The notes beneath the pieces are model-generated. The model saw only the letters and a list, made by a program, of their open reading frames with translations. It was not told the origin of the DNA and made no database searches. A program made the translations under genes and the position numbers. Shown in pieces: positions 5,693 to 13,836 of a stretch of DNA of 26,207 bases (positions within the stretch are counted from its first letter, which is position 1; every line of letters begins with the position of its first letter). This DNA comes from a virus. Location: positions 1-26,207 of the IMG/VR virus record IMGVR_UViG_3300048922_000036, one strand, 5' to 3'.

Positions 5693-7376
5693 TTACGTTG
5701 GTATTGCCACGGCATATGCCGAAGAGGCGGTAGCCGACAAGAAGGGCAAGAAGTTCGGCAAGTGGATTCGGCTCGCCGGCAAGCGGTTCCTCGCGGATAT
5801 CAAGCGCGCCAAGCGGAAGCGGCCGCCGTTCCTCTTCGATGAGTGGCACGCATGCGACCCATGCGACTTCATCGAGAAGCTGCCCCACGTTGAAGGGAAG
5901 TGGGCGCGACCGGAGATCGAGCTTCACCGGTCCCACGTGTTCTTCGTGGTTCAGCTGTTCGGCTTCCGCAATCTCGATGGCAGCCGGCGCTTCACCTCGG
6001 CGCTGTTCGCGGTTGCCCGCAAGAACGCCAAGTCCACGTTGGCCGCGGCTATCCTGCTTTACTGCCAATGCTGTGAAGAGGAAGAGGGCGCCCAGATCAT
6101 CTCGGCGGCCACGACCGGCAGCCAGGCGCGGATCATCTTCAACGTCGCCAAGCGGATGACCGAGAAGACGCCCGACCTGCAGGATGCGTTCGGGCTTGCG
6201 TGCTGGGCAAACGCAATCAGCCGGGTGGAGACGGGGGCAACCTTCAAGCCCATCAATTCCAAGGCCAGCACGCAGGACGGCCTGAACCCGTCGCATGTGG
6301 GCCTGGACGAGATCCACGCTCACAAGTCGGCGGACCTGTTGAACGTGCTGACGTCAGCAGCAGGCGCACGCAGCAATCCGCTGTGGCTGTACACCACGAC
6401 CGAGGGATATACCAACCCGGGGCCGTGGGGCGAAATCAGGCAGTTCGCCAAGCAGGTGCTGCAGGGCATCCTTGGGGACTCGGCCGACCACTTCCTGGTG
6501 GTGTTCTTCGCCGTCGACGACGACGACGACGAGTTCGATGAATCAGCTTGGCCGAAGGCCAACCCGCTGATGGACGCCAACCCGCACCTGTTGAAGGCGA
6601 TCCGCAAGGAGGCCGTCGAGGCGCGGCAGATGCCTTCAAAGCTGGCCGAATTCAAGATCAAGCGGCTCAACCGGCCGGCTTCCTCGGCTACCGGCTGGGT
6701 CGACCTGACGAAGTGGCAGAAGTGCGGCGGTGCCGTCGATCTGGACTGGCTAGCGGGGCAGCCGTGCTGGGGCGCATTCGATCTGGCGAGCACACTGGAT
6801 ATGACGTCTTGGCGCCTGGTTTGGAAGGTGGACGACATCTACTACACCTGGGGCCGTCGATTCGTCCCGGCGGACGCGGTGCGGGCGCGCACGGAGCGCG
6901 GCGTCGTGCCGTATGCGGGCTGGGTGGCTGCCGGGTTGATTGAGGCGACCGAAGGCGAGGTCACCGACTACAGCGTGGTGGAGGCGCGGATCCGGGAGGA
7001 CATCGCCCGGTTCGGACCTCTGGCGATCGGCTACGACCGCTGGAACGCCGCTGAAATTGCGCAGCGCCTCTTGGCCGATGGCCACCCGCTGGTCGAGTTC
7101 AACCAGACCACCAAGAACTACCACCCGGCCATGCAGGAGCTGGAGCGGGCGTACATCGGAAAAAAGGTCTGCCATGGGAACGACCAGGTCCTGAACTGGT
7201 GTGCGTCCAACCTCATCGCTGTGAAAGACGGAAACCTGAATATGAAGCCCGACAAGAAGCGATCGCCGGACAAGATCGATGACATGGCGGCACTGCTGAT
7301 GGCGATTGGTCTCAGCATGCCTACCGCTGTTCAGGACGACGCCAGCGACTTCATTTCCAGCCCGGTGATCGGATGA
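5685..7376 (+). CDS. terL: phage terminase large subunit (HK97-type)
   Basis: A 563-residue packaging motor with an N-terminal ATPase and a C-terminal RNase H-like nuclease. The Walker A-like ARKNAKST is at 112-118 and Walker B VGLDEIHAH has D208-E209. Nuclease acidic residues are visible at D366 (GAFDLAST), D451 (GYDRW) and D532/D533 (DKIDDMAALL). GTG 5685 is chosen: it overlaps the small-subunit stop and has GGAAG at 5676-5680. An in-frame upstream start at 5601 would lie deep inside terS and its translation looks unlike terminase. A run of GAC codons near 6512-6531 encodes a five-Asp stretch between the two domains. The protein docks on the portal and cuts and translocates DNA. Confidence 0.95.
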   Translation: MRDYVGIATAYAEEAVADKKGKKFGKWIRLAGKRFLADIKRAKRKRPPFLFDEWHACDPCDFIEKLPHVEGKWARPEIELHRSHVFFVVQLFGFRNLDGSRRFTSALFAVARKNAKSTLAAAILLYCQCCEEEEGAQIISAATTGSQARIIFNVAKRMTEKTPDLQDAFGLACWANAISRVETGATFKPINSKASTQDGLNPSHVGLDEIHAHKSADLLNVLTSAAGARSNPLWLYTTTEGYTNPGPWGEIRQFAKQVLQGILGDSADHFLVVFFAVDDDDDEFDESAWPKANPLMDANPHLLKAIRKEAVEARQMPSKLAEFKIKRLNRPASSATGWVDLTKWQKCGGAVDLDWLAGQPCWGAFDLASTLDMTSWRLVWKVDDIYYTWGRRFVPADAVRARTERGVVPYAGWVAAGLIEATEGEVTDYSVVEARIREDIARFGPLAIGYDRWNAAEIAQRLLADGHPLVEFNQTTKNYHPAMQELERAYIGKKVCHGNDQVLNWCASNLIAVKDGNLNMKPDKKRSPDKIDDMAALLMAIGLSMPTAVQDDASDFISSPVIG

Positions 7377-8665
7377 AGACCAAGGCAGCCAAGCCGGGCC
7401 GCTTGCGCGCTGCGGCACTGAAATGGCTGGGCGTGCCTGTTCACCTGACCGATGGTGACTTCTGGGCTGAGTTCTTCGGGTCGAGTTCGACTGCTGGTGT
7501 TCCGGTCAACCACCAGACGGTGTTGAAACTGTCAGCGGTTTGGTCGTGCGTCCGTCTCATCTCGGAGACAATCTCCACGCTGCCACTCTCGATGTACGAG
7601 AAGACCAGCGGCGGGAAGCGGGTAGCGAGCCATCATCCGCTGCAGTTCATCCTCCACGACCAACCCAATGCGGACACCACTGCGGCGGTCCACTGGGAGG
7701 CGAGCGTGGCCGCGATGCTCCTGCGCGGGAACGCTCGCTGCGAGAAGCTGATGATCGGCGGCAAGGTGATCGGACTGCAGTTCCTGCACCCGGACCGACT
7801 TACCTCGTTCCGCCGCGATGGCGTCAAAGTATGGCGATACACCGACGAGAACGGCACCCATCGCGAGATTTCCAACGATAGAGTCTGGAGCATCCCCGGC
7901 TTCTCTCTCGACGGAAAGGAAGGGGTCTCCGTTATCGGCTACGGTACAGAAGTGTTCGGTGCGGCGATCGGTGCCGACATGGCGGCCAGTTCGACGTTCT
8001 CGAAGGGCTTGCTGCCGACCACGGCCATCACCTACCCGAACACACTGAAGCCCGATCAGCGCAATGACGCGCGCCAGACGCTGGAGGCGCTGAGCGGTGC
8101 GGTCAATGCCGGCCGTCCGGTCATCCTCGAGGCCGGTTCAGAAATCAAGACGATCGGCATCAACCCATCGGATGCGCAGCTGCTCGAATCTCGCGCCTTC
8201 TCAGTGGAGGAAATCTGCCGATGGTTCCGCGTACCACCCTTCATGGTGGGTCACAGCGAGAAATCCACCAGCTGGGGCACGGGCATCGAGCAGCAGATGA
8301 TCGGCTTCCTCACCTTCACCCTGGGGCCGTGGCTTCGACGAATCGAGCAGGCGATCAGCAAGGATCTTCTGACGCCGGCCGAACGACTGAGGTACTACCC
8401 GAAATTTGCGGTGGAAGGGTTGCTCCGTGCTGATAGCGCTGGCCGAGCTTCCTTCTACGCCGCTATGGTCAACAACGGCATCCTGACGCGTGACGAAGTC
8501 CGCGAGCTGGAAGACCGGGAGCCCATGGGCGGAAACGCCGCTGTGCTCACGGTCCAGACGGCGTTGGCGCCACTGGACAAGCTCGGCCAGGCCGAAGACG
8601 GAAACGCAGCCCGCGCATCAATGCGCGCTTTCCTCGGCGTGCCTGACGCCACCAGCAAGGAATAA
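7373..8665 (+). CDS. HK97-family portal protein
   Basis: A 430-residue portal of normal length. Recognisable blocks are the N-terminal VLKLSAVWSCVRLISETISTLPLSMYEK, then PNADTTAAVHWEASVAAMLLRGNA, the SIPGFSLDGKEGVS region, and SVEEICRWFRVPPFMVGHSEKSTSWG toward the C-terminus. It forms the dodecameric ring at one capsid vertex through which terminase drives DNA and to which the connector proteins attach. The start ATG overlaps the terminase stop (ATGA). The gene is followed at once by the head protease, the standard HK97 order. Confidence 0.95.
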   Translation: MKTKAAKPGRLRAAALKWLGVPVHLTDGDFWAEFFGSSSTAGVPVNHQTVLKLSAVWSCVRLISETISTLPLSMYEKTSGGKRVASHHPLQFILHDQPNADTTAAVHWEASVAAMLLRGNARCEKLMIGGKVIGLQFLHPDRLTSFRRDGVKVWRYTDENGTHREISNDRVWSIPGFSLDGKEGVSVIGYGTEVFGAAIGADMAASSTFSKGLLPTTAITYPNTLKPDQRNDARQTLEALSGAVNAGRPVILEAGSEIKTIGINPSDAQLLESRAFSVEEICRWFRVPPFMVGHSEKSTSWGTGIEQQMIGFLTFTLGPWLRRIEQAISKDLLTPAERLRYYPKFAVEGLLRADSAGRASFYAAMVNNGILTRDEVRELEDREPMGGNAAVLTVQTALAPLDKLGQAEDGNAARASMRAFLGVPDATSKE

Positions 8666-8668
8666 GAG

Positions 8669-9535
8669 ATGACCATCCGTGCAACCCCGGGCGTCCCCAG
8701 CGGACGGCCGCAGATGGACGTGCGCAGCTACATCGCGCCGACTGCATTTGATCGCTGGGACTCCAGCATTCGCGCGGCTGCCGAAAGTGAGGAAGACCGC
8801 ACTATCGGCATCTACGACGTCATCGGCGAAGACTGGTGGACGGGCGGCGGCTTCACTGCCAAGCGCATGTCAGCTGCCCTGAGATCGCTCGGCAAGGGTC
8901 CTGTGACCGTGGCGATCAACTCGCCCGGCGGGGACATGTTCGAAGGCTTGGCGATGTACTCGATGCTGAGAGAGCACCCCGGCGAGGTGACCGTGAAGGT
9001 CATGGGAATCGCCGCCTCTGCCGCTTCGATCATTGCAATGGCCGGGGATCAGGTCCAGGTGGCGCGCGCCGGTTTCCTGATGATCCACAACTGCTGGCTG
9101 CTCGCGGCGGGCAACCGACACGAGCTGCGCGAGATCGCCGACCAGCTGGAGCCTTTCGACCAGGCCATGGCCGACGTCTATGCGGCCCGGACCGGTGAAG
9201 ACGTCAAGGCGATGCAGAAGCTGATGGATCGCGAGTCTTACATCGGCGGCAGTGCCGCTGTATCGCAGGGCTTCGCCGATTCCCTTCTCGACTCCGACGA
9301 AATCAGCAAGACCGACGACGGCAAGAACGCGTCAGCCGTTCGCCGTATGGAGGCAGCGCTCCGGGCATCGGGGATGCCCAAGTCCGAGGCAATGCGTCTT
9401 ATCAGCCAATTCAAGTCCAGCGCGGGTGATCCCGCTGGCAGCGGTGAGGGCGAGCCCACCGAACACGGCCAGCGTGACGCTGCCGGCTTCACGACCACCG
9501 CGGCGCTGGCCGCGAACCTCACCAACATCCTGTAA
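8669..9535 (+). CDS. ClpP-like head maturation protease
   Basis: A 288-residue serine protease of the ClpP/crotonase fold that cleaves the capsid protein delta domain during prohead maturation. The family blocks are present: TVAINSPGGDMFEGLAMYSML, GIAASAASIIAMAGD with the catalytic Ser117, and GFLMIHN with His140; the third acid is probably an Asp in the following helix region. The C-terminal 60 residues are low-complexity and charged, possibly a scaffold-like tail. It lies between portal and capsid as in HK97. The start ATG 8669 is three bases after the portal stop with AAGGAA upstream. Confidence 0.95.
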   Translation: MTIRATPGVPSGRPQMDVRSYIAPTAFDRWDSSIRAAAESEEDRTIGIYDVIGEDWWTGGGFTAKRMSAALRSLGKGPVTVAINSPGGDMFEGLAMYSMLREHPGEVTVKVMGIAASAASIIAMAGDQVQVARAGFLMIHNCWLLAAGNRHELREIADQLEPFDQAMADVYAARTGEDVKAMQKLMDRESYIGGSAAVSQGFADSLLDSDEISKTDDGKNASAVRRMEAALRASGMPKSEAMRLISQFKSSAGDPAGSGEGEPTEHGQRDAAGFTTTAALAANLTNIL

Positions 9536-9546
9536 GGAGAGCCTCA

Positions 9547-10758
9547 ATGGCCCAGATCGACGACGACATCAAGAACATCAACGCCAGCCTCGGGCAGGTG
9601 AATGAGCAGCTGAAGAAGCACGCGGAGCAGGCCAAGGCCGACATCAGCGCGCACGCACAGCTGTCCGAAGAAACCAAGGGCAAGGTCGACCAGCTGTTGG
9701 TCGCCCAGGGCGAGCTGCAGGCCAACCTGCAGGCAGCCCAGCAGGTGATCGCCAAGCTCGAGCAGGGCGGTGGGGTGCCGGCCAAGGCCCGCACCATCGG
9801 CGAGGTCGTGGCGACCTCCGACGTGTGCAAGAACTTCAACCCCGGCATGCAGGGCAGTTTCACGGTCAAGGCCGCGATCACCCGCGAGGACGCTTCGGCG
9901 GGCACTCTGATCGAGCCGCAGCGGGTGCCGGGTGTTGTCGCCACGCCGAACCAGCGCCTCTTCCTGCGTGATCTGCTCAGCTGGGGGACTACGACCTCGG
10001 ACAGCATCGAGTACGTGCGTGAGACCGGCTTCACCAACAACGCCGACGTCGTCGCCGAGAATCCGACCAACCCGAAGCCTGAGTCTGACTTGGCCTTCGA
10101 GCTGGACTCGGCGAAGGTCGCCACCATTGCCCACTGGATTCGCGCCTCCAAGCAGGTCCTGCGCGACGCCGGCATGCTGCAGGCCTACATCAACGGCCGC
10201 CTGATGTACGGCCTGAAGCTGAAGGAAGAAGCCCAGCTGTTGAAGGGCTCGGGCGTTGGCCTGAATATCAACGGCCTGTACACCCAGGCGACGAACTACG
10301 CGAACCCGGGTGTGGTGGTGCAGAACGAGACCGCCATCGACCGTCTGCGCATTGCCATGCTGCAAGTCACCCTGGCCGAGTACGAGGCCGACGGCATCGT
10401 GCTGAACCCGATCGACTGGACCACCATCGAGCTCTCGAAGACCACCGAGAACGCCTACCTCTTCGCTACGCCGCGTGGCCTCGCCGTTCCCGGCCTGTGG
10501 GCACGTCCGGTCGTGGCCACCAAGGCCATGGACCTCGGCGACTTCCTGACCGGTGCCTTCAAGATGGGCGCCCAGGGCTGGGACCGCGAGCAGGCGAACA
10601 TCACCGTCTCCAACCAGGACCGCGACAACTTCGTCAAGAACATGGTCACCATCCTCTGCGAAGAGGACGTGGGCTTGACCGTCTTCCGCCCCGAGGCCTT
10701 CGTGAAGGGCGGCTTCGACGGCCTGCCGGTCACCGATGGCGCGGGCGCCGGCGGCTGA
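9547..10758 (+). CDS. HK97-fold major capsid protein
   Basis: A 403-residue capsid protein with an N-terminal coiled-coil delta domain (residues about 1-75, Gln/Ala/Lys-rich helices) that the protease removes after assembly. The HK97-fold shell domain follows, with typical blocks LIEPQRVPGVVATPNQRLFLRDLL, AKVATIAHWIRASKQVLRDAGMLQAYI, VLNPIDWTTIELSKTTENAYLF and RPVVATKAMDLGDFLTGAF. A strong ribosome site (AAGGAG at 9534-9539) precedes the start, fitting the need for very high expression. The gene is followed by a stable hairpin (10766-10790). Confidence 0.95.
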   Translation: MAQIDDDIKNINASLGQVNEQLKKHAEQAKADISAHAQLSEETKGKVDQLLVAQGELQANLQAAQQVIAKLEQGGGVPAKARTIGEVVATSDVCKNFNPGMQGSFTVKAAITREDASAGTLIEPQRVPGVVATPNQRLFLRDLLSWGTTTSDSIEYVRETGFTNNADVVAENPTNPKPESDLAFELDSAKVATIAHWIRASKQVLRDAGMLQAYINGRLMYGLKLKEEAQLLKGSGVGLNINGLYTQATNYANPGVVVQNETAIDRLRIAMLQVTLAEYEADGIVLNPIDWTTIELSKTTENAYLFATPRGLAVPGLWARPVVATKAMDLGDFLTGAFKMGAQGWDREQANITVSNQDRDNFVKNMVTILCEEDVGLTVFRPEAFVKGGFDGLPVTDGAGAGG

Positions 10759-10765
10759 TCCCCTG

Positions 10766-10790
10766 AGGCGCCCGGTAGCCCCGGGCGCTT
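10766..10790 (+). terminator. GC-rich hairpin after capsid gene (weak terminator or mRNA stabiliser)
   Basis: Stem AGGCGCCCGG (10766-10775) pairs with CCGGGCGCTT (10781-10790), ten pairs including one G-U, with a five-base loop TAGCC. Only two T follow before CCCC, so full termination is unlikely. It may protect the capsid mRNA 3' end or partly reduce downstream expression. Confidence 0.5.
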
Positions 10791-10812
10791 CCCCTGACGA
10801 AGGAACCGAATA

Positions 10813-11172
10813 ATGGCCAAGGTCATTGCACTCACCTCGTTCGAACACCACGGAAGCCGCAGCCGCGGCGCGCAGTTCGACGTATCCGCCCAGCACGCAG
10901 ACTTGCTGGCCAAGCGCGGTCTCGTTCAGCTGGCAGGGGAGGCTGCCTTTGCCGGCGGCGGCTACGCAGCGCCGGCTAGCGAGATCAACGATGGCACTCA
11001 ACTGGTCCGCCAGAAGGCTGCTGATGCCATTGCGGCGATTGCAGCGGTGACAGACCTCGCTCTGCTTGAAGCAGCGTTGAAGGCGGAAACAGCCAAGGCC
11101 GACAAAGCTCGTGCCACGGTGGTTGAAGCGATTGAAACCGCCATCAAGTCCGCAACGCAGGCCCAGGCCTGA
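10813..11172 (+). CDS. unknown head-region protein
   Basis: A 119-residue protein directly after the capsid gene, with AAGGAA as ribosome site. The N-terminal 45 residues (KVIALTSFEHHGSRSRGAQFDVSAQHADLLAKRGLVQL) resemble a small fold seen in many phage head or Mu-like accessory proteins, ending in the common L-x-x-R-G-L-V phrase. The C-terminal half is Ala/Lys/Glu-rich and helical (about residues 60-119). Position suggests a head accessory, decoration or connector-associated protein; I cannot name the family. Confidence 0.7.
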   Translation: MAKVIALTSFEHHGSRSRGAQFDVSAQHADLLAKRGLVQLAGEAAFAGGGYAAPASEINDGTQLVRQKAADAIAAIAAVTDLALLEAALKAETAKADKARATVVEAIETAIKSATQAQA

Positions 11173-11175
11173 GCC

Positions 11176-11517
11176 ATGCGCCTGGTAACCATCGAACAGG
11201 CCCGGCAGCATTGCCGGGCCGATAGCGACGACGACCAGATGCTGACGCTCTACGGAGGCGCGGCTGAAGACGCCGCCCAGGACTTCCTGAATCGTCGCGT
11301 CTACGAGGACGAGGATGCGCTCGCGGCAGCGGTTCTGGCCGGCGCCGCGGGTTGTGACCCGATCGTCGTCAACGACGCGATCCGGGCGGCGGTGCTGCTC
11401 ACCCTCGGGCACTTGTACGCGAACCGAGAAAACGTGGTCACCGGCACCATCGTGTCGGAGATGAAGGAAGGGACGCGCAGTCTGCTCTGGCCCTACCGCA
11501 TAGGCTTGGGGGTCTAA
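11176..11517 (+). CDS. head-tail adaptor (HK97 gp6-like)
   Basis: A 113-residue all-helical connector of the gp6/gp15-like family. The pattern MRLVTIEQARQHCRADSDDDQMLTLYGGAAEDAAQDFLNRRVY, then IRAAVLLTLGHLYANRE, is characteristic: these proteins form a ring beneath the portal to which the head-closure protein binds. No clear Shine-Dalgarno is visible. The ATG is three bases after the previous stop, so coupled translation is likely. Confidence 0.9.
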   Translation: MRLVTIEQARQHCRADSDDDQMLTLYGGAAEDAAQDFLNRRVYEDEDALAAAVLAGAAGCDPIVVNDAIRAAVLLTLGHLYANRENVVTGTIVSEMKEGTRSLLWPYRIGLGV

Positions 11518-11518
11518 C

Positions 11519-11857
11519 GTGGGAATCCCTGCCGGCCAGCGGCGCCATCTCATTCGCTTCGAGCGGAAGGTTTCCGTCAGCAACGACCTCGGAGAGGCTG
11601 TGGGTGTTGAGTGGGTCCGCGTCGTTGAGGTTTGGGCGAGGCTCACCAACCAGTTGAGTGCGACGGCTGAGGCAGTCGCCTCAGGCGCGGATTCTTACCG
11701 TGAGCAGGTCCGCTGGGACATTTTGCCGCGAGAGATCGACCCTAGCTGGCGCATCGTCGATCGCATGGGCCGCATCTACGACATCAAGTCTGCCGGCACC
11801 AGCAACGACGGCAGTGAGACGGCGATCATTGCTGTCGCAGGCCTCAATCAAGGCTGA
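11519..11857 (+). CDS. head-closure / head-tail joining protein
   Basis: A 112-residue beta-rich protein of the phage head-tail joining family (SPP1 gp16/HK97 gp7-like). Family signs are MGIPAGQRRHLIRFERKV with the preceding Arg-rich start, VWARLTNQLSATAEAVASGADSY in the middle, and RIVDRMGRIYDIKSAG. It plugs the connector after packaging and provides the interface for the tail. The start is GTG 11519, immediately after the adaptor stop. Confidence 0.9.
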   Translation: MGIPAGQRRHLIRFERKVSVSNDLGEAVGVEWVRVVEVWARLTNQLSATAEAVASGADSYREQVRWDILPREIDPSWRIVDRMGRIYDIKSAGTSNDGSETAIIAVAGLNQG

Positions 11858-11861
11858 TCTC

Positions 11862-12284
11862 ATGAGTATCAACGTCGATATCCGCGGCCTCTCGGGCCTT
11901 GCGGATGATTTCGCGTCCCTGAAGAAGGGAGCCCAACAGCGTGTACTGCGGCAGGCGACCATGGCTGGCGCCCGGGTTGGCCGGGACGCGGTCCGCGATG
12001 CTGCACCGATCGACGAGGGAGCCACTCGCCGGGGCGTGGTCGCAGCAGCGAAGAAGGAAAACGAGCCGGGCACCTTTACCGCTGGTGTGAGAGTCCGATC
12101 GGTAGAGAGGCCCGACCGCCGATCCAGCCCCGCTTACACCTGGCGCTTTTCCGAATTGGGCACCAGCAAGGAGCCGGCCCGGCCATGGATCCGCCCGAGC
12201 TGGGACAGCCATGAGGACGAAATCGCCGATGCAGTACGGGAGCGATTGGCATCCGCGATCGACGAGGCGTTGGGACGGCGATGA
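11862..12284 (+). CDS. HK97 gp10-like tail/neck protein
   Basis: A 140-residue protein starting at ATG 11862; the in-frame stretch back to 11658 overlaps the joining gene and does not look like coding sequence. Blocks include GLADDFASLKKGAQQRVLRQATMAGARVGRDAVRDAAP and the aromatic region YTWRFSELGTSKEPARPWIRP, the typical G-T-x-x-x-x-A-x-P-F/W-x-R-P signature of the HK97 gp10 family. These proteins act at the neck, joining tail to connector. The stop overlaps the next start (ATGA). Confidence 0.9.
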   Translation: MSINVDIRGLSGLADDFASLKKGAQQRVLRQATMAGARVGRDAVRDAAPIDEGATRRGVVAAAKKENEPGTFTAGVRVRSVERPDRRSSPAYTWRFSELGTSKEPARPWIRPSWDSHEDEIADAVRERLASAIDEALGRR

Positions 12285-12640
12285 TTGAGAAAACCATCCA
12301 ACAGCGGCTCTCCGCACTTGCTGGGGGCAGGGTCTACGGCGGCGTGGCGCCCACGCCCGTGGTGCGTCCTTACATCACCCATTTCCATGTTGGCGGCGAG
12401 CTCGGCATGACGTTCTCTGGTGCCGATGGCAGTGATGCCGGCGCCGTGCAGATCGACTGCTGGGCTGATAGCCGCGGCGAAGCCACGGCCCTGGCATGGG
12501 AGGTGAAGCGCCTCTTGGAAGTCCAGGACGCAAATTTTGCCGCCAGCAGCATCCGTCGCCTCCCCGGTGACTACGAGTCCGACACAAAGCTCTTCCGCGT
12601 GTCCTGGGAAGTCGCAGCAACCACTGAAACTCCAACCTGA
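12281..12640 (+). CDS. tail completion protein (DUF3168, gp17-like)
   Basis: A 119-residue protein. The opening IEKTIQQRLSALAGGRVYGGVAP followed by PYITHFHVGG, then AGAVQIDCWADSRGEATALAWEVKRLLE, fits the DUF3168/tail-completion family, which caps the tail tube end that joins the head. The start overlaps the previous stop as ATGA. It is followed by the tail tube gene, the normal order. Confidence 0.88.
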   Translation: MIEKTIQQRLSALAGGRVYGGVAPTPVVRPYITHFHVGGELGMTFSGADGSDAGAVQIDCWADSRGEATALAWEVKRLLEVQDANFAASSIRRLPGDYESDTKLFRVSWEVAATTETPT

Positions 12641-12649
12641 GGAACCATC

Positions 12650-13114
12650 ATGACCTCCAAGTACACCCGATCGCAGGGCACGCGCCTGATGATCTCCATC
12701 GAATCGGCCGAGGCTCTGCCGGTCGGAACCCCGGATGACGAGGATTACATCGAACTCGGCTGCACTCTGAAGGGCTACAACCGCGCCGGTGGCCAGCGGA
12801 CCGAGATCGATGTGTCGACGTTCTGCAGCGAAGTGGTCGAGAAAGACTTCGGCCTGAAGGACAACGGCACGGCGACCTTCAACGGCAACTACTTCGATGG
12901 CGACGAGGCGCAGGATCAGCTCCGCGAGGCCGAGGAAACCGGCGATCGCTATATCTTCCGGGTCATCGACAGCCGAAACCGAGAAGCGCGCTTCGTGGGT
13001 GTGGTCACCCAGACCAGCGAAGAATCCAGCGTCAACGGCGCCTGGTCTGCCACCTTCACGGTCGCGATCGTGAGCCGCATCGTCCGTGTGGCATACGTGC
13101 CGGCCGGGCCGTAA
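12650..13114 (+). CDS. V: major tail tube protein
   Basis: A 154-residue tube protein of the long-tailed siphovirus type, corresponding to the N-terminal part of lambda gpV; the C-terminal Ig-like domain of gpV is absent. Recognisable parts are ELGCTLKGYNRAGGQRTEIDVSTFCSE, FGLKDNGTATFNGNYFDGDEAQDQLREA and NGAWSATFTVAIV. Hexamers stack around the tape measure to form the tube. A good ribosome site (AGGAA) precedes ATG 12650. It is followed by the frameshifted chaperone pair, as in lambda. Confidence 0.9.
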   Translation: MTSKYTRSQGTRLMISIESAEALPVGTPDDEDYIELGCTLKGYNRAGGQRTEIDVSTFCSEVVEKDFGLKDNGTATFNGNYFDGDEAQDQLREAEETGDRYIFRVIDSRNREARFVGVVTQTSEESSVNGAWSATFTVAIVSRIVRVAYVPAGP

Positions 13115-13123
13115 GGAGATCCC

Positions 13124-13528
13124 ATGGCGAAGCAGAGCAACCTGCGCGCCCTCGCCACGGCCCCGCTCACGCCCTTCAAGCATGAGCGGGTCACCGTAGA
13201 CGAATGGGATAGCGCAAAGCTGATCGTGCGGCAGCTCACCGCCGGCGACTGGATCGACTACCGGGCCTTGATCGCGCGAGCCCGCGAGGCCGCTGGGCTC
13301 GAGCCGGGCGAGCCGTCTGAGCGCCCAGTCAACGTGATTCCGGCAACCGCGCTGGTGCTGGTGCGCACGCTCTTCGGAGAGGACGGCAAGCGCGTGCTCA
13401 GCGACCGTGATGCGGACGATGTCGCCGCCTCCTTCTCTGAGGTGCATGGCCGCTTGGTCGACAAGGCGTTCTCGTTGTCGGGAATCACGACCACCTCTGA
13501 TCCGGTGGCCGACGCGGGAAACGTCTGA
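13124..13528 (+). CDS. G: tail assembly chaperone (lambda G analogue)
   Basis: A 134-residue protein in the position of lambda gpG, between tail tube and tape measure. It is acidic, with phrases such as VDEWDSAKLIVRQLTAGDWIDYRALIARAREAAG typical of tail assembly chaperones that coat the tape measure before tube polymerisation. AAGGAG precedes ATG 13124. The last codons before its TGA lie on a canonical slippery heptamer, so a fraction of ribosomes make the longer GT fusion described separately. Most product should be this short form. Confidence 0.9.
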   Translation: MAKQSNLRALATAPLTPFKHERVTVDEWDSAKLIVRQLTAGDWIDYRALIARAREAAGLEPGEPSERPVNVIPATALVLVRTLFGEDGKRVLSDRDADDVAASFSEVHGRLVDKAFSLSGITTTSDPVADAGNV

Positions 13529-13800
13529 CGCAGGAACCGGACCTGCGGTTTATGTGTGACCTCGCGCTCCGGATGGGGCGAACGCTTCGGGAGCTGCGCG
13601 AGACGATGGAGCCGGACGAGCTGGCGATATGGCTCGCGCGCAACCGGGAATCCCCAATCGGCATGGACCGAGAGGACTTCCACGCTGCGCAAGTGGCAGC
13701 CGCCATGGGCGGCGGCAAGATCGGCGATCTGATGCCTCGCTGGGGCGAAACCGCGGGCGACGACCCCGATTCGGCGATGGATCGGCTGATGGGCGGCTGA
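13124..13800 (+). CDS. GT: tail assembly chaperone GT fusion made by -1 frameshift
   Basis: The -1 frame is open from 13501 to the TGA at 13798-13800 and reads RLTQEPDLRFMCDLALRMGR onward. Slipping at 13516-13522 joins residue 133 of G to 92 further residues, giving about 225 residues. The T part is helical and contains LRELRETMEPDELAIWLARN, similar in character to other gpT-like domains, which bind the tube protein. There is an internal ATG at 13552 but no ribosome site before it, so frameshifting is the likely route. The GT form links tape measure (through G) to tube subunits (through T) during tail assembly. Confidence 0.85.
13516..13547 (+). promoter_or_regulatory. programmed -1 ribosomal frameshift signal
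   Basis: Slippery heptamer GGGAAAC at 13516-13522, in the G frame as G-GGA-AAC. A six-base spacer is followed by a hairpin with stem CGCAGG (13529-13534) and CCTGCG (13542-13547) and loop AACCGGA. The zero-frame stop is at 13526-13528, two codons after the slip. Lambda uses GGGAAAG at the same gene junction. Confidence 0.88.
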
Positions 13801-13825
13801 CACCAGCCGCCTTTTCTTTTTCTTC
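13792..13825 (+). terminator. strong intrinsic terminator between GT and tape measure
   Basis: A perfect eight-base stem GGCGGCTG (13792-13799) with CAGCCGCC (13804-13811), loop ACAC, and a tract of T with single C (13812-13825). The stem overlaps the end of the T frame. Located inside the morphogenesis operon, it would cut off the tail genes unless RNA polymerase is antiterminated. Confidence 0.85.
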
Positions 13826-13836
13826 TGGAGTGCTTC

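Noticed and set aside
6512-6531. GAC trinucleotide run in the large terminase
   Set aside because: A short in-frame acidic stretch between domains; likely ordinary low complexity with no sign of phase variation.
9544-11649. Very long minus-strand open frame (701 residues) opposite capsid and connector genes
   Set aside because: It is a shadow frame caused by GC-rich codon bias opposite well-recognised genes; no family signatures and no ribosome site.
12134-13447. Minus-strand open frame of 437 residues
   Set aside because: Opposite the gp10-like, DUF3168, tail tube and chaperone genes; no supporting feature.
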